Positions 6,979-14,092 of a DNA stretch of 15,619 bases are shown piece after piece; the first letter of the stretch is position 1, and every line of letters begins with the position of its first letter. Location: positions 1 to 15,619 of the forward strand of contig PEWM01000117.1 in NCBI GenBank assembly GCA_002779455.1, read 5' to 3'. The position numbers were made by a program, and so were the translations under genes. Source of the stretch: Deltaproteobacteria bacterium CG07_land_8_20_14_0_80_60_11 (GTDB taxonomy: Bacteria; Desulfobacterota; Desulfobaccia; Desulfobaccales; 0-14-0-80-60-11). Below the pieces are notes generated by a model that worked only from the letters and a program-made list of their open reading frames with translations, had not been told where the DNA came from and did no database searches.

Positions 6979-7701
6979 TTATAACTTAAAGGTCTCGCCC
7001 AAGTAAATTCTTTTGGCCAACTCACTCTGGACCAGCTTTTCCGGGGGGCCCTCCTCCAGGATGACCCCCTCGTTGAGGATATAAGCCCGGTCGCAGACTC
7101 CCAGGGCTTCCCGGACGCTGTGGTCCGAGATGAGCACGCCCAGGTTCCGGTTTTTCAGGTCACGGATAATGTTCTGGATATCAGTCACCGCCAGGGGGTC
7201 GATGCCGGCAAAGGGCTCATCCAGGATGATAAAGTGGGGGGCGGTGACCAGGGCCCGGGTGATCTCCACCCGGCGCCGCTCGCCCCCGGAGAGGGCCGAG
7301 GCCTTCTGGTTGGACAGGTGGGCAATACGCAGCTCGGCCAGCAGCTTCTCCAGGCGGTCCTGGCGCACCTTAAGGTCCGGCTCCAGGGTTTCCAGGATCG
7401 CCATGATATTCTCGGCCACCGTCAGCTTCCGGAACACCGACGGCTCCTGGGGGAGGTATTGCAAGCCCAAACGGGCCCTCCGATAAATCGGCAGGAGGGA
7501 GATGTCCTCGCCGTCCAGATAGATCTTGCCGCCGTCGGGTTGCAGCAGCCCCAACACCATGAAAAAGGTGCTGGTCTTGCCGGCCCCATTGGGGCCCAGA
7601 AGCCCCACCACCTCGCCGCTCTTGACCTCCATGGAGACGTCGTCCACCACCTTGTGGCCGTCGTAGCTCTTAGTCAAAGATTGCAGGATGAGGCGATGCA
7701 T
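6979..7701 (-). CDS. lptB: LPS export ABC transporter ATPase LptB
   Basis: Cytoplasmic ATPase that powers the LptB2FG complex, lifting lipopolysaccharide from the inner membrane onto the Lpt bridge. In the 240 residues I see Walker A GPNGAGKT (36-43), Q-loop Q85, signature LSGGE (137-141), Walker B FIILDEP (157-163) with catalytic E162, and switch H194. The YLPQEPSVFRKLTVAENI stretch is typical for LptB. It starts three bases after the lptA stop. LptF and LptG must be encoded elsewhere. Confidence 0.96.
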   Translation of the reverse strand: MHRLILQSLTKSYDGHKVVDDVSMEVKSGEVVGLLGPNGAGKTSTFFMVLGLLQPDGGKIYLDGEDISLLPIYRRARLGLQYLPQEPSVFRKLTVAENIMAILETLEPDLKVRQDRLEKLLAELRIAHLSNQKASALSGGERRRVEITRALVTAPHFIILDEPFAGIDPLAVTDIQNIIRDLKNRNLGVLISDHSVREALGVCDRAYILNEGVILEEGPPEKLVQSELAKRIYLGETFKL

Positions 7702-7704
7702 ATC

Positions 7705-8328
7705 CTAAGGCTGGCGGCTCTTGCGGGCTTTGGGGCTGAGAGGCTGCTTGGCTTTGCCTTCAGAAGTCCCCTGGGAATAGAGCAGGGCTTCCACCCGGCG
7801 CTGGGGCGAACTTTCCACCAGCGCCTTGTTGGTCTTGAGATTGAAGATGATCCGTTCCCCTTTCAGGGTATTTTCGGCCCGCCATACCTGGGGATTGCCC
7901 GTAAGCACCACCTCATCCCGGTCCTTGTAGTAGATGGCCTCATTGCCGGTGGCCACCCGATCCTCCTGAACCATGCGCACGTTGCCTTTGGCCACGATGC
8001 GGTCAATCTTCTCGGCCCCCAAGTCCCCCAGGAGAGACTGGTCCGCTTTTTCCTGAGGGGGCTTGGCGGCCCCTTTGGGCGGCTCCGGTTTGGCCTTAAA
8101 GTACACCCGCAGCTGGTCGGCGTACAGGGTGGAGTCGCCGTATATGGCCTTCACCTGGCCGCTGAAAATTATGATCCCCTCTTTCTGATCCGCCGAAAGA
8201 AGGGCGGCGGTGATCCGCAGGGGGACTTCCCCTTCCTGCTTCTTGGAGGCGGCGCTGTCCGCCGGGGAAGCCATGGCCCAGAACATGACCAGAAGCCCGG
8301 CGAGGGCTAATAACCGGTTACGCCTCAC
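7705..8328 (-). CDS. lptA: LPS transport periplasmic protein LptA
   Basis: Periplasmic bridge protein that passes lipopolysaccharide from LptC to LptD. The N-terminus (MRRNRLLALAGLLVMFWAMA, then SPADSAASKK) is a signal peptide with likely cleavage near ADSAA. The OstA/LptA beta-jellyroll follows (GQVKAIYGDSTLYADQLRVY, IVAKGNVRMVQEDRVATGN, LTGNPQVWRAENTLKGERI) and then a basic C-terminal tail. I choose GTG 8328 rather than the upstream TTG 8343. GGAGGGG lies six bases before GTG, the GTGA overlap with the lptC stop is a normal coupling junction, and the shorter start gives a cleaner signal peptide. Confidence 0.9.
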   Translation of the reverse strand: MRRNRLLALAGLLVMFWAMASPADSAASKKQEGEVPLRITAALLSADQKEGIIIFSGQVKAIYGDSTLYADQLRVYFKAKPEPPKGAAKPPQEKADQSLLGDLGAEKIDRIVAKGNVRMVQEDRVATGNEAIYYKDRDEVVLTGNPQVWRAENTLKGERIIFNLKTNKALVESSPQRRVEALLYSQGTSEGKAKQPLSPKARKSRQP

Positions 8329-8912
8329 TTTTTGCCCCTCCAATCCTTAACCTGAAATTCGGTGAGGTGGTGCTGGGCGATAACCAGCTTCTTGGCGGCC
8401 AGTTCCACCCGCATCTCCTTGCCCTCCACCCTGAGGCCCGGTTCCGTGATCACCACCTCCTCGGGGGCGAGCAAGGCTCGCTCGGCCGGCGCAAAGGTGG
8501 CCACGCGGGTTTGGATCAGCAGGTCGCCGCGCTTCATTTCCACCTGCCCCGTGAGGGTCAAGACCCGGGTCTTGGTGTTAAACAGCCCCGCCTCGGCCTT
8601 CACCCGGATGTCTTCGCCGGGTCCGAAGAATTCCACCCGGACGCCGCTGATGCTGATGGTCGTCTGGTCCGGGTGAAAATCCGCCTTCTTGGCCTCCAGG
8701 ACCCACGTTTTATCGCCTTCATGAATCTCGGTGAGGGAGAGGCCCTCCATCCGCGGGGGCTGGGCCGGGATCGCGGCCTTGGGCGGCGGGGGCGGCGGCC
8801 GGTGGCCCCAGAGGCCCCAGGCCCCCACCCCCAAGAACGCCATGACACCCAGCGCCCAGAGCCACTGGGAGCGGCCCCGGCCATATGTCCCTCTCCCCAT
8901 ATTATTTTCCAT
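8325..8912 (-). CDS. lptC: LPS export membrane protein LptC
   Basis: A 195-residue bitopic inner-membrane protein that takes lipopolysaccharide from LptB2FG and passes it to LptA. One membrane helix (about 17-34, WLWALGVMAFLGVGAWGLW) follows a short basic N-terminus, then a Pro-rich linker (RPPPPPP), then the jellyroll (SLTEIHEGDKTWVLEAKKADF, LTGQVEMKRGDLLIQTRVATF, VEGKEMRVELAAKKL). ATG 8912 is only about 20 bases below the predicted transcription start; an in-frame ATG at 8900 with GGAAA upstream is an alternative. It is the first gene of the operon. No KdsC or KdsD gene precedes it, unlike in E. coli. Confidence 0.88.
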   Translation of the reverse strand: MENNMGRGTYGRGRSQWLWALGVMAFLGVGAWGLWGHRPPPPPPKAAIPAQPPRMEGLSLTEIHEGDKTWVLEAKKADFHPDQTTISISGVRVEFFGPGEDIRVKAEAGLFNTKTRVLTLTGQVEMKRGDLLIQTRVATFAPAERALLAPEEVVITEPGLRVEGKEMRVELAAKKLVIAQHHLTEFQVKDWRGKK

Positions 8913-8937
8913 GCCAAATTAAGCGATTTTACCTGGA

Positions 8938-8966
8938 ATTATATTCGTATTGAACCTGGGTGTAAA
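8938..8966 (-). promoter_or_regulatory. Near-consensus sigma-70 promoter of the lpt-rpoN operon
   Basis: On the - strand, TTTACA (8966-8961) and TATAAT (8943-8938) are separated by exactly 17 bases. The expected transcription start is near 8931, giving a leader of about 20 bases before lptC ATG 8912. The -10 box is a perfect match and the -35 box matches 5 of 6. Confidence 0.75.
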
Positions 8967-9084
8967 GGCTATTCTGGCCGCGGCCGGGTTCTCCGACCGC
9001 CCGCCGCGGGGACCCGCCGGAGAAGGGGCCGGAGGGCTGGGCTCCGGTTGAGGCCGGGGTTAAGGCCGGCGGGGGACTAATTCA

Positions 9085-9233
9085 GGCCGGCTTTATCAGG
9101 AAAAAATCAGCAAGGCGATTTTTTTTATACCGATCTCGCCTAGACTTATGAACTGCGCGGCAAGTTATATAAGAAGCGAGGCGATGAAGAGCGGGCTCGC
9201 GTGGATTTTGATAAGGCCAAATCTCTCCACTAG
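9085..9233 (+). pseudogene. Decayed tetratricopeptide-repeat gene fragment
   Basis: Read on the + strand, 9085-9125 gives GRLYQEKISKAIFF. A shift of frame inside the run of eight T (9119-9126) then gives YTDLA, a TAG stop at 9141, and TYELRGKLYKKRGDEERA followed by RVDFDKAKSLH up to TAG 9231. The spacing RGxLYxKxGDxxxAxxDFDKAxxL matches a TPR unit, and the first piece fits the preceding repeat. I therefore read it as the C-terminal end of a former TPR protein with at least one frameshift and one stop. It is short, so chance resemblance remains possible. Confidence 0.45.
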
Positions 9234-9300
9234 GGCCGGACCTGATTCTGAGATCATCTCTGCGGCTGTCGGAGGTGAGCCCGGCAACCCTTCTCTGCTG

Positions 9301-9331
9301 AAAAAACCAGAGCTCCCATTACCGGGAGCCC
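9301..9331 (-). terminator. Probable terminator of the V-type ATPase gene
   Basis: A 6-bp stem GCTCCC/GGGAGC (9312-9329) with a 6-base loop. On the - strand it is followed by TCTGG and then TTTTTT (9306-9301), about 100 bases after the ATPase stop codon. On the + strand it is followed by CCTATTTTA, so it may work in both directions. Confidence 0.55.
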
Positions 9332-9397
9332 TATTTTATGGATAACCTCCATACCTCTAAATCGTGATCCGACCTCGATTTCTGAACCTTTCTTTTA

Positions 9398-9425
9398 CCG
9401 GAAACCGAAAACTGAAAACCGAAAA
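9398..9425 (+). repeat. Four tandem heptamers next to the ATPase stop codon
   Basis: CCGGAAA, CCGAAAA, CTGAAAA and CCGAAAA follow each other without spacing, ending two bases before the - strand ATPase stop. Small and AT-rich; no function is evident. Confidence 0.6.
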
Positions 9426-9427
9426 CC

Positions 9428-11188
9428 CTAAGTAACCAGCGCCTCCAGCTGGTCATGCAGGGTCTTTTCCAACTCATCGAACTTCTCCAACTCATCCGCC
9501 TTGATGGTGGACTTCATGCGCAGCAAGGCCCCCAGTTCCTCCAGTTCCCGCACCTGGTAGAACGGCGCCCCCCTGGCCATCACCTCTTTGGCCTTCTCGT
9601 AGGTCGCGAGGATCAGCTTCAGCATCTTCACCTGCTTGGCCGGGGGGCAAAACATGTCCACCGGATCGAAGGCGCTCTGCTGGAGAAAGCCCTCCTTGAG
9701 CCAGCGGGCCGCGGCCAGCGTCAGACGCTGGGCGTCCGGCAGGGCTTCCTCGCCGATGATCTTGACGATGCGCTGCAGCTGGTAGTCTTCCTGGAGCAGC
9801 ACCAGGGCCTGGCCCCGCATCGCCTGCCAGCCCGGCTCCACGTGCTCGGCCCACCAGGCTTCCACCATGCTCGGGTATTCGCTGTAGCTGTCAATGGGGT
9901 TGATGGCGGGGAAATAGCGGGCCGCGGCCAACTCCTTGTCCAGGCCCCAGAAGGTGCGCACGAAACGCTTGGTCTGCTGGGTCACGGGTTCGGAAAAATC
10001 CCCCCCCGGCGGCGACACCGCCCCGATGACCGACACCGACCCCTTGCCGCCGTTTAAGGTGATAACGCTGCCGGCCCGTTCATAGAACTCCGCCAGGCGG
10101 GTGGCCAGATACGCCGGAAAGCCTTCCTCCGCCGGCATCTCCTCCAGCCGCCCGGAGATTTCCCGCAAGGCCTCGGCCCAGCGGGAGGTGGAATCCGCCA
10201 TGAGCGCCACGGCGTAGCCCATATCGCGAAAAGCCTCCGCCAGGGTGATACCCGTGTAGATGGAGGCCTCCCGGGCCGCCACCGGCATGTTGGAGGTGTT
10301 GGCGATGAGGATGGTGCGCTCCATGAGCGCATGCCCGGTGCGGGGGTCTTGTAAGCCGGGCAATTCAGTCAAGATGCCGGTCATTTCGTTGCCCCGCTCG
10401 CCGCAGCCCACGTACACGATGAGGTCGGCCTCGCACCACTTGGAGAGCTGGTGCTGGGTGATGGTCTTGCCGGTGCCGAACCCCCCGGGGATAGCGGCGG
10501 CGCCGCCCTTGGCCAGGGGAAACAGCGCATCCAGGACCCGTTGCCCCGTGATCAGGGGCTCCGCCGGCAGCAGACGCTCCCTATAGGGCCGGCCCTGGCG
10601 CACCGGCCAGCGGTGCCACAGAAACAGCTCCGTCTCCCGGCCCCGGGGACCCTTAACCCGGGCGATTGCTTCATTCAAGGTATACGCCCCCGGCTCGGCC
10701 ATATAAAAAATTTCACCGGCCACCCCGGGCGGCGCCAGCACCCGGTGTTCCATGGCGCTGGTCTCGGGCACCACGCCCAGGATGTCCCCGCCGGCGACGG
10801 GGTCCCCGACCTTGAGCCGGGGCTCAAACGGCCAGGCCTTCTGCCGGTCAAGGGGAGTCACCTGGGCCCCCCGGCCAATGAAGTCACCGGTAGCTTGCCG
10901 GAGGGCGCCCAGGGGCCGCTGGATGCCGTCGAAGATCTGGCCGAGCAGACCTGGCCCGATCTCCACCGACAACGGCGTCCCCTGCCCCACCACCGGGTCG
11001 CCGGGCCGGATGCCGCCGGTGTCTTCGTAGATCTGAAGGGTGGCCACCTCGCCGTCCAAGGCGATGACCTCGCCGATGAGACGCGCCGCCCCCACCTCCA
11101 CCATCTCGTACATGGAGAGGAACTGCCCCCCGCTGGACCGCATCACCGGCCCGCTCACCCAGATGATTTCGGCTGTGGTGTCAGTCAT
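9428..11188 (-). CDS. ntpA: V/A-type ATP synthase catalytic subunit A (apparently orphan)
   Basis: A complete 586-residue catalytic A subunit of V/A-type rotary ATPases, which couple ATP synthesis or hydrolysis to H+ or Na+ flow. Marks are the N-terminal beta-barrel (IIWVSGPVMRSSG), the A-type insertion at about 115-190, Walker A GGFGTGKT (235-242), VGCGERGNEM (260-269) with the catalytic glutamate E264, MADSTSRWAEALREISGRL, and SPPGGDFSEPVTQQTKRFV. Nothing looks truncated. However, the B and D subunit genes that normally follow A are not downstream: only the decayed stretch and lptC are there. The upstream neighbour is a sigma-54 activator rather than subunits I, K, E, C or F. No clear Shine-Dalgarno precedes ATG 11188. 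Either the remaining subunits are elsewhere, or this is a stranded copy. The family call is firm; the working role is not. Confidence 0.93.
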   Translation of the reverse strand: MTDTTAEIIWVSGPVMRSSGGQFLSMYEMVEVGAARLIGEVIALDGEVATLQIYEDTGGIRPGDPVVGQGTPLSVEIGPGLLGQIFDGIQRPLGALRQATGDFIGRGAQVTPLDRQKAWPFEPRLKVGDPVAGGDILGVVPETSAMEHRVLAPPGVAGEIFYMAEPGAYTLNEAIARVKGPRGRETELFLWHRWPVRQGRPYRERLLPAEPLITGQRVLDALFPLAKGGAAAIPGGFGTGKTITQHQLSKWCEADLIVYVGCGERGNEMTGILTELPGLQDPRTGHALMERTILIANTSNMPVAAREASIYTGITLAEAFRDMGYAVALMADSTSRWAEALREISGRLEEMPAEEGFPAYLATRLAEFYERAGSVITLNGGKGSVSVIGAVSPPGGDFSEPVTQQTKRFVRTFWGLDKELAAARYFPAINPIDSYSEYPSMVEAWWAEHVEPGWQAMRGQALVLLQEDYQLQRIVKIIGEEALPDAQRLTLAAARWLKEGFLQQSAFDPVDMFCPPAKQVKMLKLILATYEKAKEVMARGAPFYQVRELEELGALLRMKSTIKADELEKFDELEKTLHDQLEALVT

Positions 11189-11306
11189 GGTTTATGATTT
11201 TGGGGAAGGGGGCCTGGGGCTTTTCCGTTTTGTATTTTCAATATGATACCCTACTTTCTTATCCTTTCTTAGCTGGAACTTCCGTTTGAAGCAGGGTGCG
11301 GCAGGC

Positions 11307-13097
11307 TTAAAGCAGGTCGTAGACCTTCATCTTGCGCCACAGGGAACTGCGGCTGATGCCGAGCACCCGGGCGGCGGCCTCCCGGTTGCCCCGGACCTGG
11401 TGCAGGGCTTTCTGGATGATCAGGCGCTCGCGGTCCCAGCGCTGCCGGTGCAGGTGGGCCGGGGCCGCCGGCCGGGGGCGGGGGGATTCCAGCTCGGGCA
11501 GCAGGTCTTTGGTGATCACCGCACCTTTGACGAACACCAGGGCATACTCCAGCACCCGCTCCAGTTCCCGGATATTGCCCGGCCAGGCGTAGTTCTGGAA
11601 GAGGCTCAGCACCTTGGGGTCGACCCCGCGCACCTCTTTGCCGTATTTGCGGTTGAGCCGGGCCAGGCAGTGGTTCACCAACAGGGGGATATCCTCCTGC
11701 CGGTCCCTAAGCGGGGGCAGATAAAAAGGCACCGTCCGCAGGCGGTACAGGAGATCCATGCGGAAGCGGCCGCGGCGCACCTCCTCCAGCAGGTTGCGGC
11801 TGGTGGCGGCGATAATCCGGGCCTCCATGGGGATGGGCTGGGAGCTGCCCACCCGTTCGAAGACCTTGGATTCCAGGACCCGGAGCAGCTTAACCTGCAA
11901 TTCCAGTTTGAGCTCACCGATTTCGTCCAGGAACAGGGTCCCGCCTTTGGCCATTTCAAAGCGACCCACTTTATGGCTGATGGCCCCGGTAAAGGCGCCT
12001 TTGACATGGCCGAACAACTCCGATTCGATCAGGGTCTCTACCAGGGCCGAACAGTTGAAGGCCACGAAGGGGCCGGGAGCCCGGGGACTCCGGAGGTGGA
12101 TGGCCTGGGCGAACAGGTCCTTGCCGGTCCCCGACTCGCCTTCCAGGACCACCGTCGCCTCGGAGCGGGCGACGTCGGGCAGCATGGCCAGCAGGCGTTT
12201 CATGGGGGGGCTTTGGCCGATGATCGACACCTCCCCCGGGATGGGGAACCGGGCTTCCCGCCGGGGCAGTGCCAAACCCAGGAATTGAAAGGTTTCCACC
12301 CCGCCGACCACCGCCTCTCTTTTGTTGCGGATGGGGGCGGTGCTGATCAGGAGATTCAGCCAGCGTCCGGCTTTATCCTTGATGCGCACCTCCTGAGCTT
12401 TCCGGGTGACGCCGTCTTCCAGGGTGGCTTTCAAGGCGCACTCCGTTTTGCAGTGGTCCCCTTGCAAGACCTCCCAGCAATAGCGGCCCACCACCTCATC
12501 CGGGCTAAAGCCGGTGAGTTCCTGCGCCGTGCGGTTGAAGGCGGTTATGGTCCGCCGCTGGTTGACGATGAACAGACCCCGGTCCAGGTGCTCAAACACG
12601 GCCCCGGGCGCCACCGAGAGGCCGAAATCGGACCAGGCCGACCAGGATTTGGTCAGGATATCATCGTGAAAAACCAGAACTGCGCCGATAATTTTCCGGT
12701 CCTGGCCGTAGAGCGGGGCCACGGAATATTTCAGAAACCGCGCCTTCTCTGACGGGAGAAGGACCTGGGTCAAGAGCTGGGCGCGCATAACGCCCAATTC
12801 CAGGGTTTCCGTCAAGGCCAATTCGGCCTGGGCCAGAGAGGATTCAGGGAAAATTTCGGACAGGGACAGGCTCTGGCCGGGCGTAAACCTCACCCTGAGG
12901 AGCCTCTCGGCCTGGAGGGTAGCCGACAGGATCACCTGTTCGGGGGAGAGGATGAGAATCCCATCTCCCGCGGGCAGGTCATCATAATCGTAATGGTCCT
13001 CACTCACCCTGAGCCTCGGCCGGAATCGCAGGCGCCCGCCAATCCCGGAGGTCTGGTGGTTAAGTGGTCCGGTGGGGTGGAAAGGCGTTTGGGCCAT
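11307..13097 (-). CDS. PAS-domain sigma-54-dependent transcriptional activator
   Basis: A bacterial enhancer-binding protein. Counting from ATG 13097 (596 residues): a first PAS-like region at about 40-150; a second PAS at about 165-270 with cysteines C207, C216 and C220; a sigma-54 AAA+ domain with Walker A GESGTGKD (320-327), the sigma-54-contacting loop GAFTGA (367-372), Walker B LFLDEI (388-393) and RFRMDLLYRL (444-453); and a Fis-type HTH at about 556-596 (NREAAARVLGISRSSLWRKM). There is no receiver domain, so the signal is probably sensed directly by the PAS domains, possibly redox or a bound metal through the cysteines (inference). A TTG at 13124 with GAGAAG before it is an alternative start adding nine residues. 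The V-type ATPase gene follows on the same strand after 118 bases. I found no convincing -24/-12 site nearby, so the target genes are unknown. Confidence 0.92.
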   Translation of the reverse strand: MAQTPFHPTGPLNHQTSGIGGRLRFRPRLRVSEDHYDYDDLPAGDGILILSPEQVILSATLQAERLLRVRFTPGQSLSLSEIFPESSLAQAELALTETLELGVMRAQLLTQVLLPSEKARFLKYSVAPLYGQDRKIIGAVLVFHDDILTKSWSAWSDFGLSVAPGAVFEHLDRGLFIVNQRRTITAFNRTAQELTGFSPDEVVGRYCWEVLQGDHCKTECALKATLEDGVTRKAQEVRIKDKAGRWLNLLISTAPIRNKREAVVGGVETFQFLGLALPRREARFPIPGEVSIIGQSPPMKRLLAMLPDVARSEATVVLEGESGTGKDLFAQAIHLRSPRAPGPFVAFNCSALVETLIESELFGHVKGAFTGAISHKVGRFEMAKGGTLFLDEIGELKLELQVKLLRVLESKVFERVGSSQPIPMEARIIAATSRNLLEEVRRGRFRMDLLYRLRTVPFYLPPLRDRQEDIPLLVNHCLARLNRKYGKEVRGVDPKVLSLFQNYAWPGNIRELERVLEYALVFVKGAVITKDLLPELESPRPRPAAPAHLHRQRWDRERLIIQKALHQVRGNREAAARVLGISRSSLWRKMKVYDLL

Positions 13098-13169
13098 TTT
13101 ACGCCCAAGGTAACGATATTTCAAGGAGTTCTTCTCACCGGGATCCGGTGGCCCCCCAAACCCGCGTCA

Positions 13170-13444
13170 ACCAAGAAGGGTGACAGCCTAAAGCCCATAT
13201 TGCGTCCGGAGACCAAGATGGTGGCAGTTCTGGAAGGGCTCAGAGGGAGAGCTCCGTTGCGGATATCTGCCGCAAATACCAGATCAGCGAGAGTCGGTAA
13301 TATCGCTGGCGGGACAAGTTCTTTTAAGGCGCAAGCCAGGCCGTGAGTTTCCGGAACGGTTCGGGTCCCGAGGCTGCCGTGAAGGCCAGGAATTCTGAGT
13401 TGGAAAAGATTATCGGGAAGCAGACGACTATCCTGATAATCTGA
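13170..13444 (+). pseudogene. Broken IS3-family orfA (Transposase_8-type) remnant
   Basis: The + strand reads RPETKMVAVLEGLRG in one frame up to 13247. A one-base shift then gives ESSVADICRKYQISESR, a TAA at 13298, YRWRDKFF, a TAA at 13325, and GASQAV. It ends with the coiled-coil-like ARNSELEKIIGKQTTIL before TGA at 13442. The order KMVAVLEGLRGE / VADICRKYQISES / YYRWRDKFxEGA / ELEKIIGKQT is the pattern of the HTH-bearing OrfA of IS3-group transposases. Both internal stops are explained by single base changes from tyrosine and glutamate codons. No orfB and no terminal inverted repeats are seen before secG. It fills most of the gap between the sigma-54 activator and secG. Confidence 0.75.
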
Positions 13445-13483
13445 GGATTCTGGCGGTGTGTGGCTTGGAGGCGGCAAAAAAGC

Positions 13484-13512
13484 TTGCACCCGGGCGGGGT
13501 TTTTCCTATATT
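13484..13512 (+). promoter_or_regulatory. Promoter of secG and tRNA-Leu, very close to the start codon
   Basis: TTGCAC (13484-13489) and TATATT (13507-13512) are spaced by 17 bases. The expected start of transcription, 13518-13520, lies only about 4-6 bases before ATG 13524. A second TATAAT at 13514-13519 has no -35 box at a normal distance. Confidence 0.55.
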
Positions 13513-13523
13513 ATATAATTCAT

Positions 13524-13868
13524 ATGACTACCATCGTCGTTATCATTCATGTCATCGTGTCCCTGGCCCTGATCTCCATCGTGCTCTTGCAGCACGGCAA
13601 GGGCGCCGGCATCGGCGCAGCTTTCGGCGGCTCCAGCCAGACGGTCTTCGGCTCCACCGGGGCCGCCCCGTTTCTGGCCAAGCTCACCGCCATCGTCGCC
13701 ATTATCTTTATGTGCACCTCCCTCGGCTTGACTTTTATGGGTCGGCAGCAGGCGCCCTCGGTGATGCAGGGGGCGGAGAAACCGGCGGCTACCCAACCGG
13801 CGCCGGGAACCCCGGCCGCCCCGGCCCAACCGGCGCCGCCGGGTTCGACCGCACCCCCAAGCAAATGA
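13524..13868 (+). CDS. secG: Preprotein translocase subunit SecG
   Basis: SecG is a small inner-membrane subunit of the SecYEG channel that helps protein export. The 114-residue product has two membrane segments (about 3-22, VVIIHVIVSLALISIVLLQ; and about 50-70, LTAIVAIIFMCTSLGLTF), joined by the typical loop HGKGAGIGAAFGGSSQTVFG. The tail after residue 75 is unusually rich in Ala and Pro, common in deltaproteobacterial SecG. I choose ATG 13524; an upstream in-frame GTG at 13458 would add 22 residues unlike the family. No Shine-Dalgarno precedes the ATG; the bases there are AT-rich and form the promoter -10 region. The tRNA-Leu gene follows ten bases after the stop. Confidence 0.93.
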   Translation: MTTIVVIIHVIVSLALISIVLLQHGKGAGIGAAFGGSSQTVFGSTGAAPFLAKLTAIVAIIFMCTSLGLTFMGRQQAPSVMQGAEKPAATQPAPGTPAAPAQPAPPGSTAPPSK

Positions 13869-13878
13869 TCAACCATGT

Positions 13879-13965
13879 GCCGAAGTGGTGGAACCTGGTA
13901 GACACGCCATCTTGAGGGGGTGGTGGGGAATACCCGTGCGGGTTCAAATCCCGCCTTCGGCACCA
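13879..13965 (+). tRNA. leuU: tRNA-Leu (anticodon GAG)
   Basis: An 87-base class II tRNA with encoded CCA. Acceptor stem GCCGAAG (13879-13885) / CTTCGGC (13955-13961); anticodon stem CCATC/GGTGG (13907-13911, 13919-13923) with loop TTGAGGG and anticodon GAG at 13914-13916; a long variable arm typical of Leu; T arm GCGGG-TTCAAAT-CCCGC (13938-13954); A73 and CCA at 13962-13965. It reads CUC and CUU. The place right after secG matches E. coli secG-leuU, so the two are probably on one transcript. Confidence 0.97.
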
Positions 13966-14092
13966 GTTATTATCTCATAATTGCAATAAGTTAGCTTCAA
14001 AAAAGAGCTTATAATTCCCGCCCCCAACCCGCCCCAGAACTTTAGGTCCGCCCCGCCAAAAGACAAATTACCTTGATGATCGCAGCTTGGTC

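Larger units (their letters stand above)
8913..9427. other. 515-base stretch between lptC and the V-type ATPase gene without an intact gene
   Basis: From left to right it holds the lptC promoter (8938-8966), a very GC-rich piece with repeated GGCCGG words (about 8975-9075) in which I see no gene, a decayed TPR coding fragment (9085-9233), an unassigned piece (9234-9295), a hairpin terminator (9301-9331), an AT-richer spacer and a heptamer repeat (9398-9425). A 65-codon + strand frame at 9148-9345 has no recognisable protein pattern and is out of frame with the TPR-like sequence. Confidence 0.7.

Noticed and set aside
7120..8310. A 396-codon open frame on the + strand opposite lptB and lptA
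   Set aside because: It runs across two well-supported genes and shows no protein-family pattern.
9234..9300. Possible riboswitch in the stretch with GTGAGCCCGGCAACCC
   Set aside because: I could not fold it into any known riboswitch core, and it is not upstream of a gene in a suitable orientation.
9148..9345. A 65-codon + strand frame in the lptC-ATPase gap
   Set aside because: No Shine-Dalgarno and no pattern; the neighbouring frame shows the TPR remnant instead, and its end lies in a terminator.
11189..11306. Sigma-54 promoter for the V-type ATPase gene
   Set aside because: The closest - strand match (TGCCGCACCCTGCTT) lacks the GG of the -24 element.
11286..12752. A 488-codon open frame on the + strand opposite the sigma-54 activator
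   Set aside because: Antisense shadow of an unmistakable AAA+ gene; residue use is typical of reversed GC-rich codons.
13983..14016. Hairpin with an A/T run between tRNA-Leu and the carboxyltransferase
   Set aside because: Only about five base pairs with a G-T pair and no clean T-run after the stem; too weak to call a terminator.
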